DNA of 64,000 nt from Branchiostoma floridae. Lineage: Eukaryota; Chordata; Leptocardii; Amphioxiformes; Branchiostomatidae. Below the pieces are notes generated by a model. It was given only the letters and a program-made list of their open reading frames with translations, was not told the DNA's origin and searched no databases. A program made the translations under genes and the position numbers. Each line of letters opens with the position of its first letter. Position 1 is the stretch's first letter. Shown here piece after piece: positions 51,500 through 63,717 of this stretch. The stretch is from contig NC_049984.1 of assembly GCF_000003815.2 (NCBI RefSeq), forward strand, positions 2,767,315-2,831,314, in the 5' to 3' direction.

Positions 51500-51612
51500 T
51501 GTACACACGCACATACACACACACGTGCACACACATACGCACACACACATACATGATACATACGCACATACATACACATATACATACAAACAAACACACA
51601 CACAGAGAGATG
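51500..51612. repeat. (AC)n/(ATAC)n microsatellite
   Basis: Imperfect acacac and catacata runs ending in cacacacacagagag. Confidence 0.95.
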
Positions 51613-51689
51613 CTGTCAGAGGTAATCTATGATATCCAAGTCATCAGTAACGTTGTTTAAGCATTTACTCCCATCCATCACCAAATGTC

Positions 51690-51800
51690 CGTTTTTCCTC
51701 TCGCGCCCTCTTTTGTTTTCCCTCTGACGGGTGTAGTTTATTTCCTCTCGCGCGGTTTCTTTTATCTCTCTCCGCGTTTTCTTTCCTCGCAACGATTTTT
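51690..51800. repeat. CCTCTCGCGC-rich short repeat
   Basis: tttcctctcgcgccctc, tttatttcctctcgcgcgg and similar units, the minisatellite motif in reverse orientation. Confidence 0.7.
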
Positions 51801-52623
51801 CTTCTTTTGACACCGTTGGCGCTCCATAGATGTTTCATAGCTAGTAAGTAACTGAGAGACCGTTATATCCTATTCTAGAGAGAGAGAAACGGGAAACTTG
51901 TTACCCCACAACTAGTTAAGTGCCAATCATTGTAACGTTACCACAATGTTTAAGCATAAGGGAAGTGCTTGTGCAATGTCTGCTAGCTAGTTGAAGGAAC
52001 CGTTAGAGAGAGAGGCTAGAAATTTCGTTGTATGTTCACACTTGAATATCATGCTACATAGGATATGTGTAACCTTCACTTTCATACTAGGTAACTGTAA
52101 CGTTATATCAATTATAATAAAAAATGAAAAAGTGTGACCGAGAAGACAACAAAACGCACAAAAAATACTCTATTCTATTCCAGAGAGAGAGAGAAACTAG
52201 AAACTCCGTTGCGTCTTCACACTTGACTATCACGCCAACAACAAATATTGCTGAATCACTGTAAACATTATCGGTATCTTTCTTGGATATCACATTCCAC
52301 CACCGCGGCTTTCCAAGATATCAATTACCCTCCCGATGACGTCATGGAGATGTCAAGTTCACATGACAAGTTTGATCAGACCTCGAGGACGGACCGGGAG
52401 AAATTTGCGTTTTTCCGCACGTTCCGTCCTCGCTTCCTCCCGCCGGATCGGAAGGCACGTCGGGCCCGGGACCTGAGCGTCACGGCAGGCGGGGTTCTGT
52501 GACCTTCGAGAATTGAACTTGGCTGGATGTAAAAATGACAAACATATTTGTTCCGTTTGTAATCGGGTTGATCGGATGACAATACAGGGTAACGTTTACA
52601 AAATGGTTCGAGCACATTGGACA

Positions 52624-52730
52624 TAGCCTGGTATCCAGCCGTGTTATAGCTCCCGAGTCTCTTCTGTCCTCTCCGGAAATACAGAGGACAGGAGAGACTA
52701 GGGGCTATGATACGGCTGGATACCAGGCTA
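52624..52730. mobile_element. Palindromic MITE, TAGCCTGGTATCCAGCCGT ends
   Basis: 107 bp with nearly full-length inverted repeats (TAGCCTGGTATCCAGCCGT and ACGGCTGGATACCAGGCTA outer; CTGTCCTCTCC and GGACAGGAGAG inner). Confidence 0.9.
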
Positions 52731-53936
52731 CATTGGATAACGTTACTGAAGACAATAACGTTTGACAATAACGAAATTAATGAAGGTTGAATAGATGATT
52801 GATAATGAATGAAAAATGGTGGATTTAGAAAAAAGGATAGAAAAAAAGGAAATTGTGGAATGGTAAAATGAAATCTTTGCTAAGAAACTAAAAACCAAAA
52901 AAGAGAATAGATTCCCCCGCTCTTACGTTAATAGAAGGCCCATCTGCCGTTTGCTCGAACTCTCATAACGTTTAACTCGGACTTATTCATTTGTTTCCGA
53001 TCATAAGCGGCAAAAGTTTTTCCCACTTAGAACGGTCTCCTTCACCCAAAAATTCACCCAAAAGGTCACGTTAAGTTTCGCAGTTCATGCCCCCTCCCCC
53101 CGAACGTTTCAAGGTCACCCTGAATGAGTCATCGTTCCCGACTGACATCTGGGTCCGTTGGCAGGTGGCCACGTGGGGAGGGGGGCGACCTGCTGGTTTC
53201 GCGAGTCAAGTCCGAAATCTGGAGTTCCGGTGACGATTGGTACAGGATCGTTTGGTTAGAATAAATATTTTCCCGACTCTGTGATTGGGAGATGACGTCA
53301 CCCCGTGTGTGACGGACCCGTGCGAGGTGGGAGCTGGGGGCGGGGTGAGCGAACGTCTCAACACACATGTTCACGTCTCTATACACAAGTTCACGGTGAA
53401 ACCTGAGAAATCGATCGGAGGTTGCGGAAATATGGGCTTTAAAGTGTTACAACAGTCGGATATTGAACTACCGCAATTAAGCGTGCCAATGTTTTGTTTA
53501 TTTACGATTTGGTGCAAAGAAAAAGTCCACCAGAAAGATGATTTGGGTTCATGTGGTTAAACGTTACTTTTACAATTTTTTTGTCGCCAAAGTGTATTGG
53601 CATAACAAGCTGACTTGATGCGACGCTAGTGACTGAATAAAAGACCTTTATGTTTCCTGTTAATGCTGCCAAGGATGCTGCTAATAGTTTCTTCCGATTT
53701 TTAACACGTCTGAAACAAAGCAGCTGAAATGCGAGCCGATCATTTTACCTACTGTGATCTACTGTTGTGGCTCCAGGATACAGCAATGGAGCTAGAACCT
53801 CATATGCCACCTGCTTGTGCCAAAAACTGGCGACCACATCAGTCAAATGCTCGGGACCGTGCAGACGAGGTGACTAAAACAGGAACTGACATTTCAGAGT
53901 GAACGTTACAGAGTCCGTACAGACGCACCCGGGTTC

Positions 53937-54224
53937 TGCTAGTCTCTACCAGACCTACTACGCTGGCTAGTGTAGGGAGAAAAATTGCAAGGGGAGTTTT
54001 GATATTAGGGGACTTTTGATATCAGGGGACTTGGTCGGTCGCGAGGGGAAATATTTAATAGCGAGGACTGACTCCCCTGGCCAATTTCTCGATTTCTTGC
54101 CGAATTCTACGATCCCCGCACCCCCGTAGGAAGGCCTGGTGGAGGCTACGATCCCCGCACCCCCGTAGGAAGGCCTGGTGGAGGCTACGATCCCAGCACC
54201 CCCGTGGGAAGGTAGCCTCTACCA
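53937..54224. mobile_element. Element with triplicated 39-bp right end
   Basis: The left tctaccagacctactacgct and internal aggggagttttgatat match 61530-61742. The right-end unit ctacgatccccgcacccccg...ggtggagg is present three times (starts 54108, 54147, 54186). Confidence 0.85.
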
Positions 54225-54376
54225 GGCTTCCTGGATCGGTGGTCTAATTGTAGAAATTGGACAAATAGAGTCTATAGTACGCTAGGGGAGTTAGCCGGCC
54301 AGAAGAGTACGTTTCCTCACCTCGTGGTGAGGATAATGATTCTACCGATCCACGACGGAGCCTGGTAGAGGCTAGT
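54212..54376. mobile_element. TAGCCTCTACCAGG-family MITE
   Basis: Ends tagcctctaccaggcttcct and gagcctggtagaggcta. Almost identical to 62217-62376 and joined directly to the element on its left. Confidence 0.9.
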
Positions 54377-54956
54377 AGGAAGGCCCGATGGAGGCTACGG
54401 TTCTGCTAGATTAACCAGACTGTGCGGTAAACAGTAGTTCTGTCTGTCAGACACGTGGGTGGTTAGGGGTGGCGTTTGTCTGTCTGGGACTTTAAGTAAA
54501 CTTCAGCGCACCTTCGCCAAGTTCAGGTCCTGAGGCTAACCGCAATAAGGGTGTTCTGTCAAAGTTAGAACCTCCTTGCTGTATGTGACGTGTGTTCTTT
54601 GGGATGGAAAATCCTGACACACAACAGTCAAGACGTGTCAGGAAAAGGCGGGTCAGTAACTTAGAAAACTCATCGTTTTCTATATTCCAACAGCTGCGTA
54701 ATGGCAATGACTAAAAAAAAGTGCAATATCATTCTCGTTACCAGCAAGTGTTTTTAGACATAAAGTTAGACGGCATTTGTAAATTTGATAGCTTGTTCCG
54801 TTATACGTGTTTCATTCTGTTGAACCGCGGAGAGTTTTTCATCGATGTTGGCCTGGAGTCTAGCCTTGTTCACTTTGGGGCTCCCGAAAATTCGAAGGTC
54901 GCTACCGGATCTAACAGCGAACAGGCTGGACTCTGGGGTACGGTGTGGAGACTAGC

Positions 54957-55217
54957 TAGCCTGGATAACAGACCCCGGACCGATCTCAATAATATCTGTT
55001 TATCACAGTCAACTACTCGGGGGCCTGTTGTAGAATTTCCTTGGGGCAAATTGGCCCCAGTCTAACACAGACTCTGCTGTCCGGGGCTTAACTGGCCCCT
55101 CCCAGGCCGGCGGAAGTTGGACGGGCTGCTATAAGCGAGATTTAATCAGGCTATGTTGGCCTTACAGCTGGGAGTTGGGCTTATAGGCCCTGGAAACAGT
55201 CTGGCACCCAGGCTAAG
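54957..55217. mobile_element. MITE, TAGCCTGG ends
   Basis: Left tagcctggataacagacccc, right aaacagtctggcacccaggc-ta. The right end is the inverse of the end at 56827. Confidence 0.65.
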
Positions 55218-56826
55218 GAGTCGTGCGAACGATGCCCTCTCGTGTCTCTGCCCTCCGTCAGAGAGGATAAGAACGTGCCAGTCCGTGATGTGAACCAGCT
55301 GTGAGGAACAGGTCTCCCCAGGCCATGCGGTCTCTCCCCACACACGTGTTTCCCGGAGAACAAGTGCACGTACCCGCCACGCCTGACCGACTACCGAGGT
55401 CATACATCTCCGAGTTTTGGACATCTATCTATCATTGGATACGAATTCGCAAATGGATTAGATGATCTTGGATAGTTTCCCAGAGAAGCTTTCTATACAT
55501 ACTTCTTCACGGTATTCTTCAATAGTTGATCAGTTTCATATGCAGAATACGCTTAATAAATGACTTACTTCTTGCCTTCTTGACTTACTAGTGTTTTAAA
55601 ATGTTGTGTCCATCTTCCAGAGCGCGTCAAAAGACTCGAAACACTGTCGTATTGGAATTCTGGACGTGAGCGATGCACATGGCTCTCGGAGATGAATTAG
55701 GATGGATGTCAGGTTAGTAATTAGTAGGATTTCACAGAAGAAGAGGTTCTTTAATAACAAAGTTTGCGCAATAACATATAGGCAACTTGTAGTTAACTCG
55801 TACGTCCGGCTTTGTCAGTGAAACAAGGACCTTCAAACTCAAAGACCTTCAAACTTCATTGGTACATGTTTAAAGCATAACCTCCTTGGTTACAGCGCAT
55901 AAGACCTCCACGGTTGTGGGTGATAACTCGTCAAGAATAGAACTCAGACAAGATCTATTTCTTTGGCACCAAGCTGTCGGAAAACAGGTGTCAGCCAGGA
56001 CACCGACCCTTTCTTCCCGCCCAAGACGACCTACTTGGAGATTTTAAAGACTTTTCCGTTTCTAGATTTTTCTTGGCAGGTCCGCCCGGCTGCCCGTCAC
56101 CCGTCTGTATGTAATCTCCGGCCAGATGTGGGGAGGGGAAACTGTCACGTCTCGGGTTTACTCCTGTCAACTTCTTCTCTTGTACGTACGACAATTACGA
56201 AATCGAAATATAATCTCGTAGACGTAGTGTGCTAGCAGATGTGTGGCTTCCGCTTGAACTGGTGGTCTTTTCTCGGTGTTTTATATGTCTTATATTCGTC
56301 TTTTAGTGGTGAGCTTCCTAGGCAATGGGCACCAGACGTCAAGAGGACAAAATGTTACAAAAGCACAAACCTAGTTGAAGCCACACTTTTTCTTGTGGAA
56401 AAAGATGTAACCTCCTTCAAAGAACGAAGAACAAAACTTGCTAACAGATAGATGTCTCAACCATTCCACTTAACTTGTTTTGTCTGTCTTGATGTGATAT
56501 CGTGTACGTATATTATAATATTTTGCGTTGCGCAGTTTAATCTGTTCGTTTTTTTTCATACGACGCTGCAAAAAGCCGTGAACTTGAACTAGGTGAAGAG
56601 ACACATCTGCTTAGAGTGGACACAGTTTGAGTCCTCTAGCCGACCCACAGGCCGTGCCGACGGCAGATAATTGACATGGCGACGTTAATTGCTTCTATTT
56701 CCAGTCAGCGGAGCGTCCAGCCATGACGGTCGGTGGGCAGGAGCGGTCACCGCCGGGCAGGGGGCGGGGACGTTACGGTGGAGGACATGTGCGGGAACTG
56801 AACTTCATGCCATGGGAGTTAGAGTA

Positions 56827-56942
56827 GCCTGGGTGCCAGACTGTTTCCAGGGCAGGCCAACTAGTCGGTAGTAGTGCCAACGTGCCCCAATCATAAAATG
56901 GAATTCTGCATTCGGACCGGGGGGCTGGCATCCAGGGTATAT
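56827..56942. mobile_element. MITE, TAGCCTGGGTGCCAGAC ends
   Basis: Left tagcctgggtgccagactgt, right gggctggcatccagggta; about 115 bp. Shares its end with 55175-55217 in inverse orientation. Confidence 0.7.
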
Positions 56943-57099
56943 GTATAACGTAGGACTAGGAAGCAGACGACGAGGCCTTTTTTTTTTACTTCAGTACCCT
57001 TTTCTTCTTACGAAACAGAAGGATGCCAACAACTCTTTTCTAGTATCAGGTGACACTAATTCTTCAATTCCAAGCAAATCTATAATTAATATGTATGGT

Positions 57100-57155
57100 T
57101 CGTTCACGCAATGAGGTTGAAAAAGATTCCTTTTTCAACCTCCTTGGTTCACGGG
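57100..57155. repeat. Short AACCTCCTTGG foldback
   Basis: aatgaggttgaaaaagattc followed by ctttttcaacctccttgg forms a hairpin. Similar foldbacks: 26172-26203, 57835-57874 and 59728-59746. Confidence 0.8.
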
Positions 57156-57536
57156 CGTTCTTTTTAGACGGCGTCAGGGAGCTTTTGAAAATATTAAAGC
57201 TTTGAGCATATTTCACATTTTGTTATCCCATGGACGCCTCGCGAACCGAGGTCTTACATCTGCCCGGACAGAATTAGCCGTGACCGCCGCCCTCCGTGCC
57301 CTGGTCCCCCGGGGTCCGCCGACCTCGTCCCTCCCTAGGAGTGTCCCGTGTCCTTGTCCTTCTGGAACGGCGGACCAAGGATTTTAGCCAACAGACTAAC
57401 AAGGCTGGCCGATAAATTGTAAAAAGTATCCAAATAGAGGAGCGGGGGCTGGTAGAAAAAGACTCAACAAAAAGCACAACTGGAATCAACACTCCTACCT
57501 GGCCGAAACTACTGTACTATACTCTACTCTTAAACT

Positions 57537-57684
57537 AATCTCCAAGCAGATCTTGCGGTGGTTNNNNNNNNNNNNNNNNNNNNNNNNNNNNNNNNNNNNN
57601 NNNNNNNNNNNNNNNNNNNNNNNNNNNNNNNNNNNNNNNNNNNNNNNNNNNNNNNNNNNNNNNCGCAAGATCTGCTTGGAGAAG
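57537..57684. mobile_element. CTCCAAGCAGATC MITE with gap inside
   Basis: Left aatctccaagcagatcttgc and right gcaagatctgcttggagaa flank 100 N (57564-57663). The inverted ends prove the gap lies inside a palindromic element. Confidence 0.85.
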
Positions 57685-57834
57685 TCCTTTCGGGGCGTTA
57701 GTAGGACACTCACTCGATAGGAACGCATCAGAACTACTAGTAATTAATCATCAAGGTGTTGGGCTAACAGAAAAGACAAAGAAGACCGTCGTCGCGGTTT
57801 GAAGACGGTTTCCGGGGTGTTTCCTGAGTCAATC

Positions 57835-57874
57835 CAAGGAGGTTGAAAAGGGTCCCCTTTTTCAACCTCCTTGG
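57835..57874. repeat. Short CCAAGGAGGTT foldback
   Basis: ccaaggaggttgaaaagggt and ccctttttcaacctccttgg make a near-perfect 40-bp hairpin. Confidence 0.88.
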
Positions 57875-59797
57875 TCAATCCGAGCAGGCAGTGTTGTAAC
57901 AGGTGTTTTAGTTGAGGTGACAAACGCAAACATTATCGGCGAGTAAAAACAAAACAAGGATCATGATTCAATCACCATGAACAAATTAAATTGTATTCTT
58001 AATCGTTTATCTCAAGTAGGTGGTGTTCTGGTTGGTTAGAGTCTTTTTCTTCAATACAGTACATCTTTTCGAGACTTTGAGACTTCAAGCGGCCATGGTT
58101 TCCCAACTCAAGACACAGGAACGCCAGGAATGCGACCTGAGAGGCGGGAATCCTCCGAAGGGAGGGGAAGTCTGAGGAAACAATTTGTTTCACCGAGCAC
58201 GAAATCTGCCGCAGGACCGCAGGGGCGTTACCGATATCAACATGACTGTGGGCCAGGGACCCCCGCGGAGATGGTGGAGCGCCCTCTGTCGCTGCAGTAT
58301 CTGTGTCCTTACTGATCAGTGCATAACAAGCTTGAACAAGTATGAGCTGAAATAAAAGTCGTTGGAAGTATTACAAGAGGGGCTTTTCGGGGATAAGAAA
58401 TAATTGGTAGACAATCCTCTCAAGCCAAATGTATAAACATCAGTGTGGATCCGATACAAAATTTTCTTCACATCTTTAATTACTAAATCAGTTAACAAGT
58501 TTTAATAATCCACTTCTCAATTCTAAACGACGATTAAAACTTTTAGTGTTTTAAAACATGAATCAATCAATATGTAGAGGTCGTGAATTTTGCATGGATA
58601 CAGATTTCAAAGATTGTGGCATTTTTTTTTTCAGAATTAAGCAAGCAATTAGATTTCTGATAGCAGATACAAAAGCATGTAAAGACACAAAACCCGTGCG
58701 GGGGTCCTTGGTCTGTTGATGCCCTGCTCGCCGCTTCACGTTGGTCGCTGCGGTCATTACGGTACTTGGCAAATCCCTCCATACGGTAGCCACATTCTGG
58801 GTAAAACTGGGCAGATTGGAGACGTGTCGTCAGGAGTAAGGTTCACCCCCAGCTAAGGTCCCATGGGCGAACAGCCTAAACTTTCTAAAGAGGAGAGGCA
58901 AAATCCCTACCAAAGGGCGTGTATCTGGGGAATAAAAATATGTTGCGGAATAATGAATTAATATGAAACACCGTAAAACTCCAAAAATAACGCACACAAA
59001 GTTGTCTAAGCTCAGTCTCTGACCATCTTAAATGCAGAAATCTATTCTCAACACTTCAATTCAAAGGGAGCGAGAGTACGAAGGGAGCATGATGATGGGA
59101 TTCAACTTCAGTTCTCGTATTCATGAACAGAAAAGACCCTCAGTGTCCAAAGAAAGCATGCTTTCAGAAAGGAGGTTGCTTTAATCTCAAGTTGTTTTGT
59201 CAAACGACAAGGCAATTAAAATGAGTGAGAAAGAACGCTTGGTTTATATATTCAACCAATTCAACATAAGTTTTTCCTCCTTAATTACGTGTACGGTGCA
59301 CACTTGTAATGAGCTGATTCAGTCCTTTTGTCGTGTCCCTTTCTCTCCCCGAAACAAGTGGTTGAATAGACAGGAGGACATGAACATGTTAATTCCCGCT
59401 TCAGCATCACAATCCCCATCATTAACACATTCCAGACCCTTCCGTCATCAAATAAAGTCTTTCTGTTGTACTGCACAAAAGGGTATAGAAAGGAAACAAT
59501 GCGGCAACAATACAAATCAATAAAAAGAACACCCCCATTGTCCTGGTGGTATGACCGCCGTGCTCATTTTTACCTGTTTGTAGACGTAAAATCGACCATC
59601 AGCACAACAAAGGATGTTTTCTTCTCACCCCGCGGGGAGACCGACATTAAAACTGCAAATTAGTTCCCGTACTGAAACTGGAGGGCATAACGGCACTCCA
59701 CTAGCACTATTTCGTTCCTCACTCCAAGAGGTTGAAGCCTCCTTGGTGTATTCATAGAAAAATGTCAAAGTACCAAGGAGCTTCAATTCGTGGAACT

Positions 59798-60545
59798 ACT
59801 CTCCAAGCAGAGGTTGAGTCGCNNNNNNNNNNNNNNNNNNNNNNNNNNNNNNNNNNNNNNNNNNNNNNNNNNNNNNNNNNNNNNNNNNNNNNNNNNNNNN
59901 NNNNNNNNNNNNNNNNNNNNNNNNNNNNNNNNNNNNNNNNNNNNNNNNNNNNNNNNNNNNNNNNNNNNNNNNNNNNNNNNNNNNNNNNNNNNNNNNNNNN
60001 NNNNNNNNNNNNNNNNNNNNNNNNNNNNNNNNNNNNNNNNNNNNNNNNNNNNNNNNNNNNNNNNNNNNNNNNNNNNNNNNNNNNNNNNNNNNNNNNNNNN
60101 NNNNNNNNNNNNNNNNNNNNNNNNNNNNNNNNNNNNNNNNNNNNNNNNNNNNNNNNNNNNNNNNNNNNNNNNNNNNNNNNNNNNNNNNNNNNNNNNNNNN
60201 NNNNNNNNNNNNNNNNNNNNNNNNNNNNNNNNNNNNNNNNNNNNNNNNNNNNNNNNNNNNNNNNNNNNNNNNNNNNNNNNNNNNNNNNNNNNNNNNNNNN
60301 NNNNNNNNNNNNNNNNNNNNNNNNNNNNNNNNNNNNNNNNNNNNNNNNNNNNNNNNNNNNNNNNNNNNNNNNNNNNNNNNNNNNNNNNNNNNNNNNNNNN
60401 NNNNNNNNNNNNNNNNNNNNNNNNNNNNNNNNNNNNNNNNNNNNNNNNNNNNNNNNNNNNNNNNNNNNNNNNNNNNNNNNNNNNNNNNNNNNNNNNNNNN
60501 NNNNNNNNNNNNNNNNNNNNCTCAACCTCTGCTTGGAGAGTATCG
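59798..60545. mobile_element. CTCCAAGCAGAGG-family element with gap inside
   Basis: Left ctctccaagcagaggttgag and right ctcaacctctgcttggagag flank 698 N (59823-60520). Large enough to be an autonomous or nested copy; the content is unknown. Confidence 0.8.
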
Positions 60546-61089
60546 TGGAACCTCCTCCGGACATCTTTGTAGTCTTACCCAGGAGCTTTTCCTTGTCCTA
60601 GTCACTGACTAAGTGTAAATATGTGCCACGGCGATCTATTAAAGTACAGGTCATAGAACATTGGTGACTATAAAATGAGTGCAAACACTCATGAAACCCT
60701 TTATTCCTTGTTACCTGTCGGGTTTTGGATGTGTACAGAGTTTTGGGTGTGTTTGTATGTTCGCCCCTATATTAAACTTAAGATTCTTTTGATGGCTTTG
60801 TACGGGTTTTGGTATGCGGCCAGTTTGTAAGGTGCCGAAGAAACAGGACGATTGTTGCCCCCCTGCCGTTATTCTTCATCCGTCACAGAGAGAGAACCGC
60901 TTCGCGGGGGGTCAGATAGCGCCACGCAGGGTGCTCTGTGTGACGTGTTATTATGGGAGATCACCTGGACAGATAAAGGAGACCGCTACCTGCTAACCTG
61001 GCGGCTCACCTGAGGTAACGGTACAATGGGAGGCGAGAAGGTGGGAGTCACAACAGGGGGTTCAGGGGTCGGGATTTCAGTCAGGATTT

Positions 61090-62115
61090 CCAAAAAAAGA
61101 ATGAATTCCTTACTAATCTTTAATGAATGAATGAATGAAAGACCTTTATTGTACATTCATACCTCTACGGGCTAGGTACAGGTCGCTGATAGACACGTAG
61201 TATGATGTAAAAAAAAAACAAAACACATACAGCCTCTGTTGGACTGTCCGAAAGATATTCCAAATCGCATGAATCATTTCGTGACCACTTGACTTTTTCA
61301 ATACCAGAATACGGTAACACTAACAGAGCGCTTCTTGAAATATTTTGCGGAAGAATTTGTTTTGTCTATATTCGATTTATCGGATGGAATTTCATTTTAT
61401 TGTTGACGTGAAAGTAAAGTAAGGCATTTACTGCCGATGTGTTTTGATATGTGGCCTGGACATCGGCGCCACTCTGACATTCAACTGAAAATATTTTTCT
61501 GTTCAAGGACCGGGTTCTGTCAAACGCCCATGTCTTTACCACACTGACTACACTGGCTATTATACTAGGGAGAATAATTTGCCAGGGGAGTTTTGCTACC
61601 AGAGGGTAGGAGTCAGTGGTCGGTCTCTCCGGAGGGGGAACATGAATCTAAGCGTGGACTGACTACCCTGGCCAATTTCCCGATTTTCTACGATCCCCCA
61701 TACCTCCGTCATTGTCCGTAGGAAGGCCTGGTAGAGGCTACAAACGCACATGGATGGTCTGCTGGACATCTCGGTACAACAATCGGGATGATATATCCTC
61801 AAAGCACCTGCTGGAACGTTATTTTTCCGAAGAAGACACAGGGAAAAAAGCAAGAAAACAATCGTTCCTTTATATAACTTAGCTCGGTTGGGCAAAACTG
61901 TACAATAAAGGTCTTCATTCATTATAAGCTGCATAGTGATTTCTGGAGATTGCAAAAAAAATGTCCACTGTACAGGTCTCATTTGTCACCAATTCATATT
62001 GTAAACTCGAGGAGGTTAAAAATACCACTTCAGTCTGTTTGATTGAGAATGATTTACATGAATGAATGAAGACCTTTGTTGGAAGAGCATGCCCCAGTAG
62101 TAAATACAGGTCGTT
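61090..62115. repeat. AATGAATGAA...GACCTTTATTG repeat pieces
   Basis: 61118-61190 (gaatgaatgaatgaaagacc, tttattgtacattcatacct) and 62055-62110 (gaatgaatgaagacctttgt) look like 3' ends of the same retroposon family, with the aataaaggtcttcattcatt text at about 61902-61922 in reverse orientation. Confidence 0.6.
61530..61742. mobile_element. Element with ggcctggtagaggcta right end
   Basis: Same family as 37700-37955 and 53937-54130 (ttgccaggggagttttgcta, ggccaatttcccgattttct, ggaaggcctggtagaggcta). Confidence 0.8.
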
Positions 62116-62216
62116 GAAAACCTTTTTGTAACCTCCTTGTTGAAAACTAAGATCATTCATCAATATTCTTACCACAACATACAAAACCAAATAAGGGCTT
62201 TAATCATGTAATGAGT

Positions 62217-62376
62217 TAGCCTCTACCAGGCTTCGTGGATCGGTGGTCTAATTGTAGAAATTGGACAAATAGAGTCTATAGTACGCTAGGGGAGTTAGCC
62301 GGCCAGAAGAGTACGTTTCCTCACCACGAAGTGAGGATAATGATGCTACCGATCCACGGAGCCTGGTAGAGGCTAG
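62217..62376. mobile_element. TAGCCTCTACCAGG-family MITE
   Basis: 160 bp, ends tagcctctaccaggcttcgt and ggagcctggtagaggcta, nearly identical to 54212-54376, so recently active or recently duplicated. Confidence 0.92.
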
Positions 62377-62399
62377 TAATCAGTATCTCTGTATTTTAT

Positions 62400-63300
62400 C
62401 TCTTTCTTTGACCCTTACCCCCTCCCTCATGACCGTAGTGAAAAGCGGCCTGCAGGCCAATTTGAGTTAGCGAATTAAGTACAAAAACAACAAGTTGATC
62501 ATCTTCTTGTACGAACAGACATGTTTGCGTCCTCTAGACCCATTTGGTGATGAGGCACGCTTTCGGCCATATGCCTCGGTTATGTAGTGTACTAGATCTA
62601 TGTAGTTTTGTGCTTAAGTACAATAATTCAACAATGTTTTAAATTGTCAACTTATACACTCTTCAAGGCGAAATCACCACATGAACCATCTGCATACATG
62701 TATGTAATGTGTATAATTTGTAACAAATGAATTTGAGACTGAAGCATGTATAGGGATGCGAATTTGTCTGTGCTGCTCAAGTGTCCGAAGCTTTGCGTAA
62801 TTGATGGCCCAGACAATGCGTGTCCCACAACAGATTGCTCCAGGATCGTTTTGCATGTGACAAGAACGACAATTAATTAGTTTGCTTGGCGCGGCTATTG
62901 TTGGAGTGAAACCCCACAGCTTTAATAGCCAGTAATTACCCTCAATGGGTTCATACTGAAAACGGTTGCGGAGAACCGACGGAAAGAAGCATTTGCAGAT
63001 GAAAAGATGTGTGAACGAGGGAACAAAAGAGAGAGGAGACGGATGAAGATTGATGACGACACGCAGGGAAGGAGTCCCGTTACCTGACAAGATGTAACCC
63101 GATCTGTTCTTACAAATCACGCGGAGATGGACGAGAGAGGGGACACGAGACGACAAGTGGTGTGGGTAGATTAACACAAGAATGGACACTTGTAGCGCGG
63201 AGGTGGATCAGAAACATTTTTCTGTGGTACAAGTATCTTGGTGGACGCTATGAAGTAAATAGACATACGCAATATTGTATTCGCAATACTTCAAGTTCAC
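62400..63300. other. Unassigned stretch, possible noncoding regulatory element
   Basis: No convincing gene. A minus-strand frame is open for about 170 codons (62674-63189) but shows no domain. 62868-62940 holds homeodomain-type sites (CAATTAATTAG, CAGTAATTACC) and a SOX-like CTATTGTT close together. Confidence 0.3.
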
Positions 63301-63575
63301 TACTATAATAGTAATTACTGTAGGTCCCATTTGATGTAGTTCACTAATGATGATGTAGTAATTAAAATTGTCGTCAAGTTGTGCAATAAAATCACTAAAA
63401 TCCCCAGAAAAATAAATACCGCAACTCCAAACGTATGTGAGACGGAAGCTAGTTTTAATTGCCGCAAAAAATTAATAACATATTGTTTTTTTATCGACAC
63501 AAAAGTCCAAGCTGATGTTGAAAAGTTGATAACGAATAATAACGATTTTTTCCGACCCTCTACCTTGTGCCGTGT

Positions 63576-63717
63576 TCTAATCTCCAAGCAGATCCTACAG
63601 TGCCATAAGATAGTATCAAAGCTGGCCAAGGAGTGTAGCCGGCTAAGGGAGTCAAACGGGCTACGGGAAGTTTGATACTATACATTACGCACCGTGGATC
63701 TGGTTCGAGATTACTGT
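63576..63717. mobile_element. AATCTCCAAGCAGATC MITE, inverted copy
   Basis: Ends taatctccaagcagatccta and gatctggttcgagatta with inner tagtatcaaa/tttgatacta. It is the reverse-orientation sister of 26464-26607. Confidence 0.9.

Noticed and set aside
59732-60601. ORFs of 260-290 codons on both strands
   Set aside because: They consist almost entirely of N from an assembly gap.
62674-63189. A 171-codon minus-strand ORF as a gene
   Set aside because: No recognisable domain, and no family similarity or splice context to support it.
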